A DNA stretch of 15,368 nt from JBQCHF01 sp051954955 (GCA_051954955.1 JBQCHF010000087.1:1-15368), one strand, 5' to 3'; positions 1 to 6,517 are shown, numbered from the stretch's first letter. Numbers and translations: made by a program. The notes: generated from the sequence alone by a model not told the origin.

Positions 1-1181
1 ATCCCGAGTACGCCACCCCGGAGTGCGACAACATCTCCGACCTGGTGGTCCACGACAAGGCCGGCGAGCGGATACTGGAAGGCCTGCTGATGGATGCCGA
101 GCGCCGGCTCCGCGAGGAAGGCATCGCCGGGGACATCTACCTGTTCAAGAACAACACCGACTCCGCGGGCAACTCCTACGGCTGCCACGAGAACTACCTC
201 GTCGGCCGGCACGGTGAGTTCAGCCGGCTCGCCGATGTCCTCATCCCGTTCCTCGTCACCCGCCAGATCATCTGCGGCGCCGGCAAGGTGCTGCTGACGC
301 CGCGTGGCGCGGTGTTCTGCGTGAGCCAGCGCGCGGAGCACATCTGGGAAGGGGTCTCCTCGGCGACCACGCGGTCGCGGCCCATCATCAACACCCGGGA
401 CGAGCCGCACGCCGACGCCGAGCGCTACCGCCGGCTGCACGTCATCGTCGGCGACTCGAACATGAGCGAGACCACCACGATGCTCAAGGTCGGCGCCACC
501 GACCTGGTGCTGCGCATGATCGAGTCCGGGGTGGTGCTGCGCGACCTCACGCTGGAGAACCCCATCCGGGCCATCCGCGAGGTCAGCCACGACATGACCG
601 GCACCCGCAAGGTCCGCCTGGCCAACGGCCGCGAGGCCAGCGCCCTGGAGATCCAGGAGGAGTACTTCACCAAGGCCCGCGACTTCGCCGCCCGGCGGGG
701 CATCGACGAGGGCTCGGTGAAGCGGGTGCTGGACCTGTGGGAGCGCACCCTGTCCGCGGTGCGCACCGGCGAGCTGGACCTGGTCGGCAAGGAGATCGAC
801 TGGGTGATGAAGTACCAGCTCATCGAGCGCTACCGCGCCAAGCACGACCTGCCGCTGTCCTCGGCCCGGGTAGCGCACCTGGACCTCGCCTACCACGACA
901 TCCGCCGCGACCGCGGCCTGTTCTACCTGCTGCAGAACAAGGGCCTGGCCGAGCGGGTGACCCGTGACCTCTCGGTGTTCGAGGCCAAGTCGGTGCCGCC
1001 GCAGACCACCCGGGCCCGGCTGCGCGGGGAGTTCATCCGCCGGGCCCAGGAGCGCCGGCGCGACTTCACGGTGGACTGGGTGCACCTCAAGCTCAACGAC
1101 CAGGCCCAGCGGACCGTGCTGTGCAAGGACCCCTTCCGGGCCCACGACGACCGGGTCGACAAGCTGATCGCCAGCATGTAG
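1..1181 (+). CDS. pafA: Pup--protein ligase PafA, 5' end cut by window edge
   Basis: PafA joins the C-terminal glutamate of Pup to substrate lysines in an ATP-dependent reaction, marking proteins for the bacterial proteasome in the cytoplasm. The first whole codon is at position 3 and 392 residues are visible, ending at TAG 1179-1181. The fragment opens with PEYATPEC and carries hallmark stretches of the carboxylate-amine ligase family: DIYLFKNNTDSAGNSYGCHE, SQRAEHIWEGVSSATTRSRP, RLHVIVGDSNMSETTTMLK, and near the C-terminus DFTVDWVHLKLNDQAQRT. Against the roughly 452-residue mycobacterial protein about 60 N-terminal residues are missing, including the early catalytic Glu and Asp, so those cannot be checked. 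The related depupylase Dop is the alternative, but the sequence follows PafA closely to its C-terminal LIASM. pafBC lie downstream, though separated by three inserted genes. Confidence 0.97.
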   Translation, partial: PEYATPECDNISDLVVHDKAGERILEGLLMDAERRLREEGIAGDIYLFKNNTDSAGNSYGCHENYLVGRHGEFSRLADVLIPFLVTRQIICGAGKVLLTPRGAVFCVSQRAEHIWEGVSSATTRSRPIINTRDEPHADAERYRRLHVIVGDSNMSETTTMLKVGATDLVLRMIESGVVLRDLTLENPIRAIREVSHDMTGTRKVRLANGREASALEIQEEYFTKARDFAARRGIDEGSVKRVLDLWERTLSAVRTGELDLVGKEIDWVMKYQLIERYRAKHDLPLSSARVAHLDLAYHDIRRDRGLFYLLQNKGLAERVTRDLSVFEAKSVPPQTTRARLRGEFIRRAQERRRDFTVDWVHLKLNDQAQRTVLCKDPFRAHDDRVDKLIASM

Positions 1182-1236
1182 CCGGGCCGGACAGCCACCG
1201 GGGAGCAGCCGCCGGAGTAGACCCGCGGCCTCTGGT

Positions 1237-1242
1237 TAGGGT
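1237..1242 (+). promoter_or_regulatory. -10 box TAGGGT upstream of the FKBP lipoprotein gene
   Basis: TAGGGT fits the actinobacterial TAnnnT -10 consensus. Six bases later lies GTG 1249, so the predicted transcription start coincides with a start codon, as in leaderless mRNAs. That GTG opens a 24-codon ORF in a different frame from the FKBP gene. No good -35 element is visible. Confidence 0.5.
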
Positions 1243-1248
1243 GGAGTG

Positions 1249-1323
1249 GTGCCGTCGCCCCCCGGCCGCACCGCCCTGCTCCCCGACTCCCTGAGGTGCT
1301 CTTGCTCCGCCGCCGTGCCCTGA
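1249..1323 (+). CDS. candidate leaderless upstream ORF, 24 residues
   Basis: The ORF runs from GTG 1249 to TGA 1321-1323. It begins at the expected transcription start of the TAGGGT promoter and ends 22 nt inside the FKBP lipoprotein gene in another frame. Near its C-terminus it reads RCSCSAAVP, with two cysteines close together. Leaderless upstream ORFs, some cysteine-rich and acting as attenuators, are known in mycobacteria. By analogy this peptide could couple translation to expression of the lipoprotein. The evidence is only position and frame. GC-rich DNA gives such short ORFs easily, so it may simply be 5' untranslated leader. Confidence 0.3.
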   Translation: MPSPPGRTALLPDSLRCSCSAAVP

Positions 1324-1955
1324 CGTCCGCGCTCGCGGCCGTGGCCGTCCCCGCCCTGCTGCTCACTGCCTGCGGCGGTGGCTCCTCCTCCGGCAGCAGC
1401 GGGACCGCCAGCAGCCCCAGTTCGTCCAGCAGCGCCGCCTCCAGCAGCCCGTCGGGCAGCAGCTCGGCTGCGCCGTCCGGGAGCGCCGCGCCGTCCACCC
1501 CCTCGGACGCCGAGCTGGCGGGGGCGGTGTCGAAGTTCCTCAAGGAGAACTCCACGCCGTCGACGTCGGCCAACACCCCGGCCGTCACCGGCGAGCCGGG
1601 CAAGGAGCCGACGATCGCCAAGGGAACCTCCCCGGCGCCCAGCAAGATCGTCATCAAGGACCTGGTGCCGGGCAGCGGCACCGCGGCCAAGCTCTCGTCC
1701 ACGGTCACGATCGACTACAAGGGCGTCACCTACGAGGACGCCAAGACCTTCGACCAGAGCTACGGCAAGGCGCCGGCCACGTTCCCGCTCAGTCAGCTCA
1801 TCGTCTGCTGGCAGGCGGGCATCCCCGGCATGAAGGAGGGCGGCCGGCGCGAGCTGGTCTGCCCCGCGCAGTACGCGTACGGCCCGGCCGGCTCCGGCAG
1901 CGAGCTGGCCGGCAAGACCCTGGTGTTCGTCATCGACCTGAAGAAGGTGGCCTGA
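1302..1955 (+). CDS. FKBP-type peptidyl-prolyl isomerase lipoprotein
   Basis: Predicted secreted, membrane-anchored prolyl cis-trans isomerase of 217 residues. The N-terminus has RRR, a hydrophobic stretch and the lipobox LLTAC with Cys24, so signal peptidase II processing is expected. Residues 25-70 are a Ser/Gly/Pro/Ala-rich linker. The FKBP domain spans about 116-217, with conserved FDQSYG, the pocket Trp in CWQAGIPGMK, AYGPAG and the closing LVFVIDL. Cys169 and Cys187 replace Gly and Ile of the cytosolic paralog next door and could form a disulfide outside the cell. TTG 1302 is chosen because GAGG at 1293-1296 lies 5 nt before it; GTG 1296 in the same frame overlaps that motif and would add two residues. 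The next gene starts 2 nt after the stop, so the pair is probably co-translated. Substrate unknown. Confidence 0.9.
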   Translation: MLRRRALTSALAAVAVPALLLTACGGGSSSGSSGTASSPSSSSSAASSSPSGSSSAAPSGSAAPSTPSDAELAGAVSKFLKENSTPSTSANTPAVTGEPGKEPTIAKGTSPAPSKIVIKDLVPGSGTAAKLSSTVTIDYKGVTYEDAKTFDQSYGKAPATFPLSQLIVCWQAGIPGMKEGGRRELVCPAQYAYGPAGSGSELAGKTLVFVIDLKKVA

Positions 1956-1957
1956 CC

Positions 1958-2326
1958 GTGCCCGAGCTCGAGAAGCCCGAGATCGACTTCCCCGGCGGCA
2001 CCCCGCCGACCGACCTGGAGATCAAGGACCTGGTCGTCGGCGACGGCCCCGAGGCCACCCCGGGCGCCACGGTGCTCGTGCACTACGTCGGCGTCGAGTT
2101 CGAGAGCGGGGAGGAGTTCGACGCCTCCTGGAACCGCGGCGAGCCGATCGAGTTCCCCCTGCGCGGCCTGATCAAGGGCTGGCAGGACGGCATCCCCGGC
2201 ATGAAGGTCGGCGGCCGCCGCCAGCTCACCATCCCCCCGGAGCAGGCCTACGGCCCGGCCGGCGCCGGCCACCGTCTGTCCGGCAAGACGCTGGTCTTCG
2301 TCATCGACCTGCTGGCGGTCCGCTAG
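1958..2326 (+). CDS. cytosolic FKBP-type peptidyl-prolyl isomerase
   Basis: A 122-residue single-domain FKBP that catalyses prolyl cis-trans isomerisation and has no signal peptide. The domain fills residues 30-122. The FK506-pocket residues of the family are visible in VLVHYVG, EEFDASW, the pocket Trp in KGWQDGIPGMK, AYGPAG and LVFVIDLLAV. GTG 1958 lies 2 nt after the stop of the lipoprotein gene, so translational coupling is likely and no separate promoter is seen. The last 90 residues are close to the upstream lipoprotein, including IPGMK, GGRR and GKTLVFVIDL, so the pair looks like an old tandem duplication with one copy redirected to the cell surface. FKBP genes also follow pafA in other Actinobacteria; whether they act in Pup-dependent turnover is unknown. 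Confidence 0.94.
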   Translation: MPELEKPEIDFPGGTPPTDLEIKDLVVGDGPEATPGATVLVHYVGVEFESGEEFDASWNRGEPIEFPLRGLIKGWQDGIPGMKVGGRRQLTIPPEQAYGPAGAGHRLSGKTLVFVIDLLAVR

Positions 2327-2364
2327 CCGCCTCCGGTCCCACCCTCCCTGGCCCAACTGCCCTT

Positions 2365-2415
2365 GGGTGAGGGGCCCCCTGTGCCAATAGGTTTGGCATA
2401 GGGTGCCCCTCACCC
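2365..2415. terminator. 51-nt near-perfect palindrome, likely two-way terminator
   Basis: The structure lies between convergent genes. The outer arms are GGGTGAGGGGC (2365-2375) and GCCCCTCACCC (2405-2415). Inside are CCCT/AGGG, then TGCCAA (2382-2387) paired with TTGGCA (2393-2398), with loop TAGGT. Only one C-T mismatch and one G-T pair (a G-U wobble in RNA) break a stem of about 22 pairs. No U-tract follows on either strand. It is longer than an ordinary terminator and could be a dispersed palindromic repeat doing terminator duty. Confidence 0.65.
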
Positions 2416-2480
2416 CATGCGGTTGATCTTGGAAAGGCTCCGTCGGCCGGCGGCGCAACTCGGCCGACCACCCGCTCTCG

Positions 2481-2499
2481 CCGTCACCAGCGCCGTTGA
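2481..2499 (+). repeat. 19-nt repeat, copy 1 (inverted copy at 11797)
   Basis: CCGTCACCAGCGCCGTTGA occurs here and, as its exact reverse complement, at 11797-11815. Both copies sit in gaps between convergent genes, just beyond the 3' end of a plus-strand gene. A 19-nt exact match between two non-coding sites is unlikely by chance in 15 kb, so it may be part of a dispersed genomic repeat. The rest of the 2327-2546 gap holds only the palindrome and no convincing ORF. Confidence 0.45.
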
Positions 2500-2546
2500 T
2501 CTGGCACAGCGTGACCCGCGGCCGGGGACAGGAAGTGCCCCGAGAC

Positions 2547-3611
2547 CTACAGCAGCCGCGCCGCGTACCTCCCCGCCGCAGCAGCCGCCAGGAACGCCGG
2601 CAGGTCCTCCTCCAGCCCTCGCCCCATCGTCGACAGCGGCACCGGGCACGCGCGCAGCGCCTCCTCCAGCCCGGCGAGGTCCACCTCCACGAGCCGGTGC
2701 CGCTCCGCGAGCTCGGCGGCCCCGGCGCGCACCGCCTCCCCGAACGCCCCCGGCAGCCGCGGCACGACGACGTCGGCGCGGGCCAGCGCCACCCGGCCGT
2801 AGGCGGTCAGGCTGTGGTGGGAGATGCCGCGATGGCGCGGGCGCGGGTCGGCGGCCGAGACCCGCAGCGAGGCCACCGGGCGGCCGCCGAGCACGGACGT
2901 GGCGTTCACCGCCTCGCCCGCGCTCACCCCCGAGAAGCCCCAGCGGGTGCCGGTGCCGAGGTTGCCCGGCCCCTGCGCCACCACGACGACGTCGGCGTGC
3001 AGCACGTGCCGAGCGGCGAGCAGGCCGGTGTGCAGGGTGACCGCCTCCAGGTCGCCGCCGAAGGCCTGCCCCACGGTGACCGACGCCGTGAGCCAGCCGG
3101 CCTCGCGCAGCCCGGCGACGGTGCGGGAGAACCACAGCGGGAGCGCGCCACCGTCGGTCATCAGGTAGACCGCGCGGGCGTGCGGCCGGGTCTCGCGCAG
3201 TCCGGCGAGCACCGCGGGCAGGGCCGAGTGCAGGTCGGCCACGACGACCGGGAGCCCGGTCAGGTCGTCGGCATCGGCGAGGGCGCCGTGGTGCGCCGAG
3301 CCCTGCTCGTCCGCCCCCAGCACGGTGGTCTGCAATGGGGTGTAGCGGGCCTTCACCAGGTGCCCCGGCCCCTCCGGGTCCGGCGGCAGCCGGTCGGGGA
3401 CGGCCACCACCAGCGCGTAGCCGCCGGTGCCCAGCCCCTGGGAGAGCGCGGTGGTGTTGAGCAGCACCCGGTCCCCGACCCGCGGTGTCCCGACCAGGTC
3501 CGGGTAGGCCAGCGCGCGCAGCCGTCCGTCCGAGGTCCGCACCGAGAGCTCCACGGCCCCGGGCCAGTCGCGGCCCACCGTCACGACCTCGCCCTCGCGC
3601 CACCGGATCAC
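2547..3611 (-). CDS. DUF3866 family protein, function unknown
   Basis: A 354-residue predicted cytosolic protein read from GTG 3611-3609 to TAG 2549-2547. It opens with VIRWREGEVVTV, contains RVGDRVLLNTTALSQGLGTG, VKARYTPLQTTVLGADEQGS and DVVVVAQGPGNLGTGTRWGF, and ends with STMGRGLEEDLPAFLAAAAA. I recognise this as DUF3866, an uncharacterised family; no catalytic motif can be assigned. The frame stays open far upstream over pafB, but the start is placed at GTG 3611 because a TAGCCT -10 box ends 8 nt before it and conserved-looking sequence begins there. It diverges from pafB with 102 nt between the starts, so the two may share control. It interrupts the pafA-pafB order seen in mycobacteria. 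Confidence 0.85.
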   Translation of the reverse strand: MIRWREGEVVTVGRDWPGAVELSVRTSDGRLRALAYPDLVGTPRVGDRVLLNTTALSQGLGTGGYALVVAVPDRLPPDPEGPGHLVKARYTPLQTTVLGADEQGSAHHGALADADDLTGLPVVVADLHSALPAVLAGLRETRPHARAVYLMTDGGALPLWFSRTVAGLREAGWLTASVTVGQAFGGDLEAVTLHTGLLAARHVLHADVVVVAQGPGNLGTGTRWGFSGVSAGEAVNATSVLGGRPVASLRVSAADPRPRHRGISHHSLTAYGRVALARADVVVPRLPGAFGEAVRAGAAELAERHRLVEVDLAGLEEALRACPVPLSTMGRGLEEDLPAFLAAAAAGRYAARLL

Positions 3612-3619
3612 GAGCCGCG

Positions 3620-3625
3620 AGGCTA
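3620..3625 (-). promoter_or_regulatory. -10 box TAGCCT of the DUF3866 gene
   Basis: On the minus strand TAGCCT (3625 to 3620) ends 8 nt before GTG 3611. This fits a TAnnnT promoter with transcription starting at or next to the start codon. There is no Shine-Dalgarno sequence before that GTG. Confidence 0.5.
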
Positions 3626-3662
3626 GCGGCCCGGGCGGTCTGGACGACGAGCGGCGACGCGC

Positions 3663-3685
3663 CGCGCCCTCGGTCACCGGGCGCG
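3663..3685. promoter_or_regulatory. dyad in the DUF3866/pafB divergent region, possible operator
   Basis: CGCGCCC (3663-3669) and GGGCGCG (3679-3685) are perfect inverted arms around a smaller palindrome, CGGTCACCG (3671-3679). The element covers about -51 to -29 relative to the predicted pafB transcription start, a usual place for an activator or repressor site. GC-rich dyads arise often by chance, so binding is only a suggestion. Confidence 0.3.
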
Positions 3686-3700
3686 CTGGCACCGGTCGGG

Positions 3701-3706
3701 TACGTT
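3701..3706 (+). promoter_or_regulatory. -10 box TACGTT of pafB
   Basis: TACGTT matches TAnnnT and ends 7 nt before GTG 3714. The transcription start should fall on the start codon, giving a leaderless pafBC message. No Shine-Dalgarno sequence precedes this GTG and no consensus -35 is visible. Confidence 0.6.
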
Positions 3707-3713
3707 TCCGCGC

Positions 3714-4727
3714 GTGGCACGGGCGAAGACGGAGCGGCTGCTCAACCTGGTCATCTGCCTGCTCGCCACCCACCGCTACCTGTCCAAGGACGAGATCCGC
3801 CGCGCCGTCCCCGGCTACTCCACCTCCCAGGAGGCCTTCGAGCGCGCCTTCGAGCGCGACAAGGAGGAGCTGCGGGACATGGGCATCCCGGTCGAGACCG
3901 GCAGCAACAGCGCCTGGTTCGAGGACGAGGTGGGCTACCGCATCCGCCGGGAGGCCTACGCGCTGCCCGAGGTGTCCCTGACCGGCGACGAGGTCGCCGC
4001 GGTCGCCCTCGCCGCCCGCGCCTGGCAGGAGGCCACCCTCGCCGGCGCCGCCGGCAGCGCCCTGCGCAAGCTCAAGGCCTACGGCGTGGACCCCGGCGAG
4101 CTGGTCCCGGCCGGCATCGAGCCCCGGGTCGACGCGGTCGAGGCGTCCTTCCCGGCGCTCTACGAGGCGGCGCGTGACCACGTGCCGGTCGCCTTCCACT
4201 ACCGCCGGCCGGGGGAGAAGCGGTCCGCCCGCCGGCACGTCGAGCCGTGGGGGGTCGTCTCCTGGCACGGACGCTGGTACCTCGCGGGGCAGGACCGCGA
4301 CCGGCGCGCGCCGCGGGTGTTCCGGCTCAGCCGCATCGTCGGTGCGGTCGAGCCCGCCGGCGCCGCCGGGGAGGTGCAGGTCCCCGCAGGCGTCGACATC
4401 CGCCAGCTGGTCGTGGCCGCCCTGGGCGAGCGGCCGGCCACCGGCACGGCCCGGCTGCGGGCCCGCGCGGGCGCCGCGGGCTTCCTGCGCCGCCAGGCCG
4501 TGTCCATCGAGGCGGCGGCGCCAGCCGAGGGCCTTGGACCCGAGGGCTGGGACGTGCTCGAGGTGCCCTACGCCGACCTCGCCCAGCTGGCCGAGTCGGT
4601 GGCCGGGTTGGGCGCGGCCGTGGTGGTGCTGGACCCGCCGGAGCTGCGCGAGGCGGTGGTGGCCCGGCTGCGCGGGGCGCTCGAGGCGGTCCGACCGCTG
4701 ACGGCGCCCGCGGGGGAGCAGCCGTGA
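3714..4727 (+). CDS. pafB: WYL-domain transcriptional regulator PafB
   Basis: 337 residues. With PafC it forms the mycobacterial activator of the LexA-independent DNA-damage response; despite the name it is not needed for pupylation. Residues 6-70 are a winged helix-turn-helix (ERLLNLVICLLATHRYLSKD, then FERDKEELRDMGIP). The WYL domain runs from about 155 to 215, with WYL itself at 188-190 and the basic run VFRLSRIVG just after. A C-terminal WCX region ends near LDPPELREAVV. WYL domains are thought to bind nucleic-acid or nucleotide ligands that switch such regulators. GTG 3714 is supported by the leaderless -10 box. The pafC start overlaps the stop by 4 nt (GTGA), so the two products are probably made in a fixed ratio. 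Confidence 0.96.
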   Translation: MARAKTERLLNLVICLLATHRYLSKDEIRRAVPGYSTSQEAFERAFERDKEELRDMGIPVETGSNSAWFEDEVGYRIRREAYALPEVSLTGDEVAAVALAARAWQEATLAGAAGSALRKLKAYGVDPGELVPAGIEPRVDAVEASFPALYEAARDHVPVAFHYRRPGEKRSARRHVEPWGVVSWHGRWYLAGQDRDRRAPRVFRLSRIVGAVEPAGAAGEVQVPAGVDIRQLVVAALGERPATGTARLRARAGAAGFLRRQAVSIEAAAPAEGLGPEGWDVLEVPYADLAQLAESVAGLGAAVVVLDPPELREAVVARLRGALEAVRPLTAPAGEQP

Positions 4728-5689
4728 CCGCCGGCGCGCGCGACCGGCTGGCCCGGCTGCTGGAGCTGGTGCCCTACCTGGTCGCCCACCCCGGCGCGCG
4801 GGTGGAGGACGTGGCCGCCGAGTTCGCCATCCCCGAGCACACCCTGCTCGACGACCTGCAGCTGCTCTTCGTCTGCGGCCTGCCCGGGCACATGCCCGAC
4901 GACCTCATCGAGGCCTCGTTCGAGGACGGCGTGATCCACGTGGCCAACGCGGACACCATCGCCCGCCCGCTGCGGCTGGGGGCTGACGAGGCGCTCGCGC
5001 TCATCGTGGGCCTGCGCACCCTCGCCGAGGTGCCCGGCTTGCTCCCGGGCGGCGCCGGGCGCGACGCCGTCGGCCGGGCGCTGGCCAAGCTCGAGCGGGC
5101 CGCCGGCGACGCCGCCGAGGCGGCCGGCGCGGTGGCGGTGGCCGTCGAGGACGAGCAGGACGTCGTGCCGCTGGTCCGCGAGGCGCTCGAAGGCGGCCGC
5201 GCCATCCACCTGACCTACTACGTCCCGGGCCGGGACGAGACCACCGAGCGCGTCGTGGACCCGATGCGGCTGCTGCTGGTGGAGGGCCGCGGCTACCTGG
5301 AGGCGTGGTGCCGCCGGGTGCAGGACGTCCGGCTGTTCCGGCTCGACCGCGTCGTTGCGCTGGCGGTGCTCGACGAGCCGGCGGTGGTGCCCGCGCAGGC
5401 CGAGCCCCGCGACGTCGACGCGGGCCTGTTCCGGCCGGCGGCCGAGGACCTCGCCGTCACGCTGCAGCTCGGCTCGGCGGCCCGCTGGGTCGCCGAGTAC
5501 TACCCCTGCGAGGTCGTCCGGGACACCCGGGCGGCCCTGGTGGTGCTGCTGCGCACGCCCGACCTGCGCTGGGTGGCCCGGCTGGTGCTGCGTCTGGGCG
5601 GTGCCGCCGTCGTGCTCGACCCGCCCGAGCTCGCCGAGGCCGTGGCCGCCGAGGCCACCGCGGCGCTGGCCGGCTACGCCGAGGCCTGA
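4724..5689 (+). CDS. pafC: WYL-domain transcriptional regulator PafC
   Basis: 321 residues; partner of PafB in the DNA-damage-responsive activator PafBC. An N-terminal winged helix-turn-helix covers about residues 7-75 (RLLELVPYLVAHPGARVEDV, then LLDDLQLLFVCGLPG). A WYL domain covers about 148-215, where the signature reads GYL (190-192) instead of WYL, followed by DVRLFRLDRVVAL. The C-terminal WCX-like part ends with VVLDPPELAEAV, very like the end of PafB. GTG 4724 is chosen because GGGGGAG lies 8 nt upstream and it gives the 4-nt overlap with pafB; the frame stays open further upstream only as a shadow of pafB. No separate promoter is visible, so transcription from the pafB promoter is inferred. 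Confidence 0.95.
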   Translation: MTAGARDRLARLLELVPYLVAHPGARVEDVAAEFAIPEHTLLDDLQLLFVCGLPGHMPDDLIEASFEDGVIHVANADTIARPLRLGADEALALIVGLRTLAEVPGLLPGGAGRDAVGRALAKLERAAGDAAEAAGAVAVAVEDEQDVVPLVREALEGGRAIHLTYYVPGRDETTERVVDPMRLLLVEGRGYLEAWCRRVQDVRLFRLDRVVALAVLDEPAVVPAQAEPRDVDAGLFRPAAEDLAVTLQLGSAARWVAEYYPCEVVRDTRAALVVLLRTPDLRWVARLVLRLGGAAVVLDPPELAEAVAAEATAALAGYAEA

Positions 5690-5740
5690 GCGGCCGACCG
5701 GTCGCTTCGCCCCTTCCGCGAGGCGCCATCGGTGCACCCG

Positions 5741-5785
5741 TTCGATCGCGAAGCCCTTTCGCTTCAAGGGATTGCAGGCTCCTGC
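5741..5785 (+). other. overlapping small inverted repeats in the pafC downstream leader
   Basis: The 177-nt gap between pafC and the putative zinc-protein gene holds a less GC-rich patch with TTCG/CGAA (5741-5752), GAAGC/GCTTC (5750-5765), CCCTT/AAGGG (5754-5770) and GCAGG/CCTGC (5774-5785). The second and third overlap and cannot form together. This could be a weak terminator, a protein site or a leader switch. I see no convincing -10 box in the gap. Confidence 0.25.
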
Positions 5786-5866
5786 CGAATCTCCAGGTGA
5801 GCGGCGACCCGGCGACGACCGGCCGCCGGACGCACCGCCTCCTGAAGCACCGGAAGGACCAGCACG

Positions 5867-6199
5867 ATGACGACGATCAAGGCCTCCTGCCCCGTCTGCG
5901 GGGACGTCGAGCTGAAGCCGGCTCAGCTGCGCCTCGTCGTGGCCAACGTCACCGAGCGGTCCTACTACTCGTTCCAGTGCACGACCTGCACCGACGAGGT
6001 CCGCAAGCCCGCGGACGAGGAGGTCGTGGCCCTGCTGGTCTCCGGCGGGGTCAAGGCCGAGCGCTGGACCATCCCGGCCGAGGCGCTCGAGTCGCACGAC
6101 GGCGGCGTGATCACCTACGACGACGTGCTCGACTTCGCCCTGGCCCTGAGCCGGCTGGACCGGCTCGCCGCCGTGCTGGGCCCGCGCGTCGGCACCTGA
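5867..6199 (+). CDS. small two-CxxC (putative zinc-ribbon) protein, function unknown
   Basis: 110 residues. CPVC (Cys8, Cys11) and CTTC (Cys38, Cys41) are spaced like a zinc ribbon, with a short beta-like segment LRLVVAN and the sequence RSYYSFQ between them. The C-terminal half is acidic and helical-looking (DEEVVALLVSGG, DDVLDFALALSRLDRLAAVL) and could mediate protein contacts. The metal ligands are seen; the metal itself is inferred. GGAAGGA at 5852-5858 is a strong ribosome-binding site 8 nt before ATG 5867, making this one of the few genes here with a clear leader. It follows pafC on the same strand. I do not recognise a named family. Confidence 0.85.
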   Translation: MTTIKASCPVCGDVELKPAQLRLVVANVTERSYYSFQCTTCTDEVRKPADEEVVALLVSGGVKAERWTIPAEALESHDGGVITYDDVLDFALALSRLDRLAAVLGPRVGT

Positions 6200-6228
6200 G
6201 CCCCCGACTCCTCCGGCCCGGCGTGCCC

Positions 6229-6234
6229 TAGGGT
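6229..6234 (+). promoter_or_regulatory. -10 box TAGGGT of the small membrane protein gene
   Basis: TAGGGT ends 6 nt before GTG 6241, the spacing expected when transcription begins on the start codon. There is no other start in this frame close by and no Shine-Dalgarno sequence. Confidence 0.6.
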
Positions 6235-6240
6235 CGGCGG

Positions 6241-6444
6241 GTGAGCTGGTGGGAGTGGACCGTCCTGTGGACCGTGCTGGTCCTCGGCGCCCTGGCGGTG
6301 CTCGGCTGGCTCGGGTTCCGCCTCGTGCGCGCCGGGCTCCGTCTCCTCGAGACGCTGGGTGCGGCGGCAGACACGCTCACCGACGTCCTCGACGTCGCCG
6401 ACGGCCTGGGGGAGACGCGGTACGGCACCCCCAGCCGGCGCTGA
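6241..6444 (+). CDS. small single-span membrane protein, function unknown
   Basis: 67 residues starting SWWEWTVLWTVL. One hydrophobic segment spans about residues 6-26, followed by positive residues (RLVRAGLR), so the C-terminus is probably cytoplasmic. A short amphipathic helix (LLETLGAAADTLTDVLDVAD) and a charged tail ending PSRR complete it. The reading is supported by the leaderless promoter immediately upstream and by the hydrophobic pattern, which is unlikely in a random GC-rich frame. It has some likeness to TatA-type layouts (membrane helix plus amphipathic helix) and lies two genes before tatC, but lacks the FGxxRLP hinge, so I do not call it a Tat component. Confidence 0.7.
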   Translation: MSWWEWTVLWTVLVLGALAVLGWLGFRLVRAGLRLLETLGAAADTLTDVLDVADGLGETRYGTPSRR

Positions 6445-6480
6445 GGGCCCCCTTCACCGGCCTTGAACGGCCGTCAGCTC

Positions 6481-6517
6481 GCCGGCGACGGCGACCAGCG
6501 ACGGGGCCGTCGCCGGC
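6481..6517 (+). terminator. hairpin between the small membrane protein gene and tatA
   Basis: GCCGGCGACGGC (6481-6492) and GCCGTCGCCGGC (6506-6517) form a perfect 12-bp stem with a 13-nt loop. There is no U-tract, as is common for actinobacterial terminators. It lies 37 nt after a stop codon and before the tatA promoter, which fits a role in separating the two transcripts. Confidence 0.55.

Noticed and set aside
3612..4268. 5' extension of the DUF3866 frame across pafB on the minus strand
   Set aside because: It would lie wholly antisense to pafB and precedes a clear leaderless start at 3611; the extra residues look like shadow sequence.
5771..5800. Promoter for the putative zinc-protein gene around GAATCT
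   Set aside because: No convincing -10 and -35 combination; spacing and sequence fit no sigma-factor consensus well enough.
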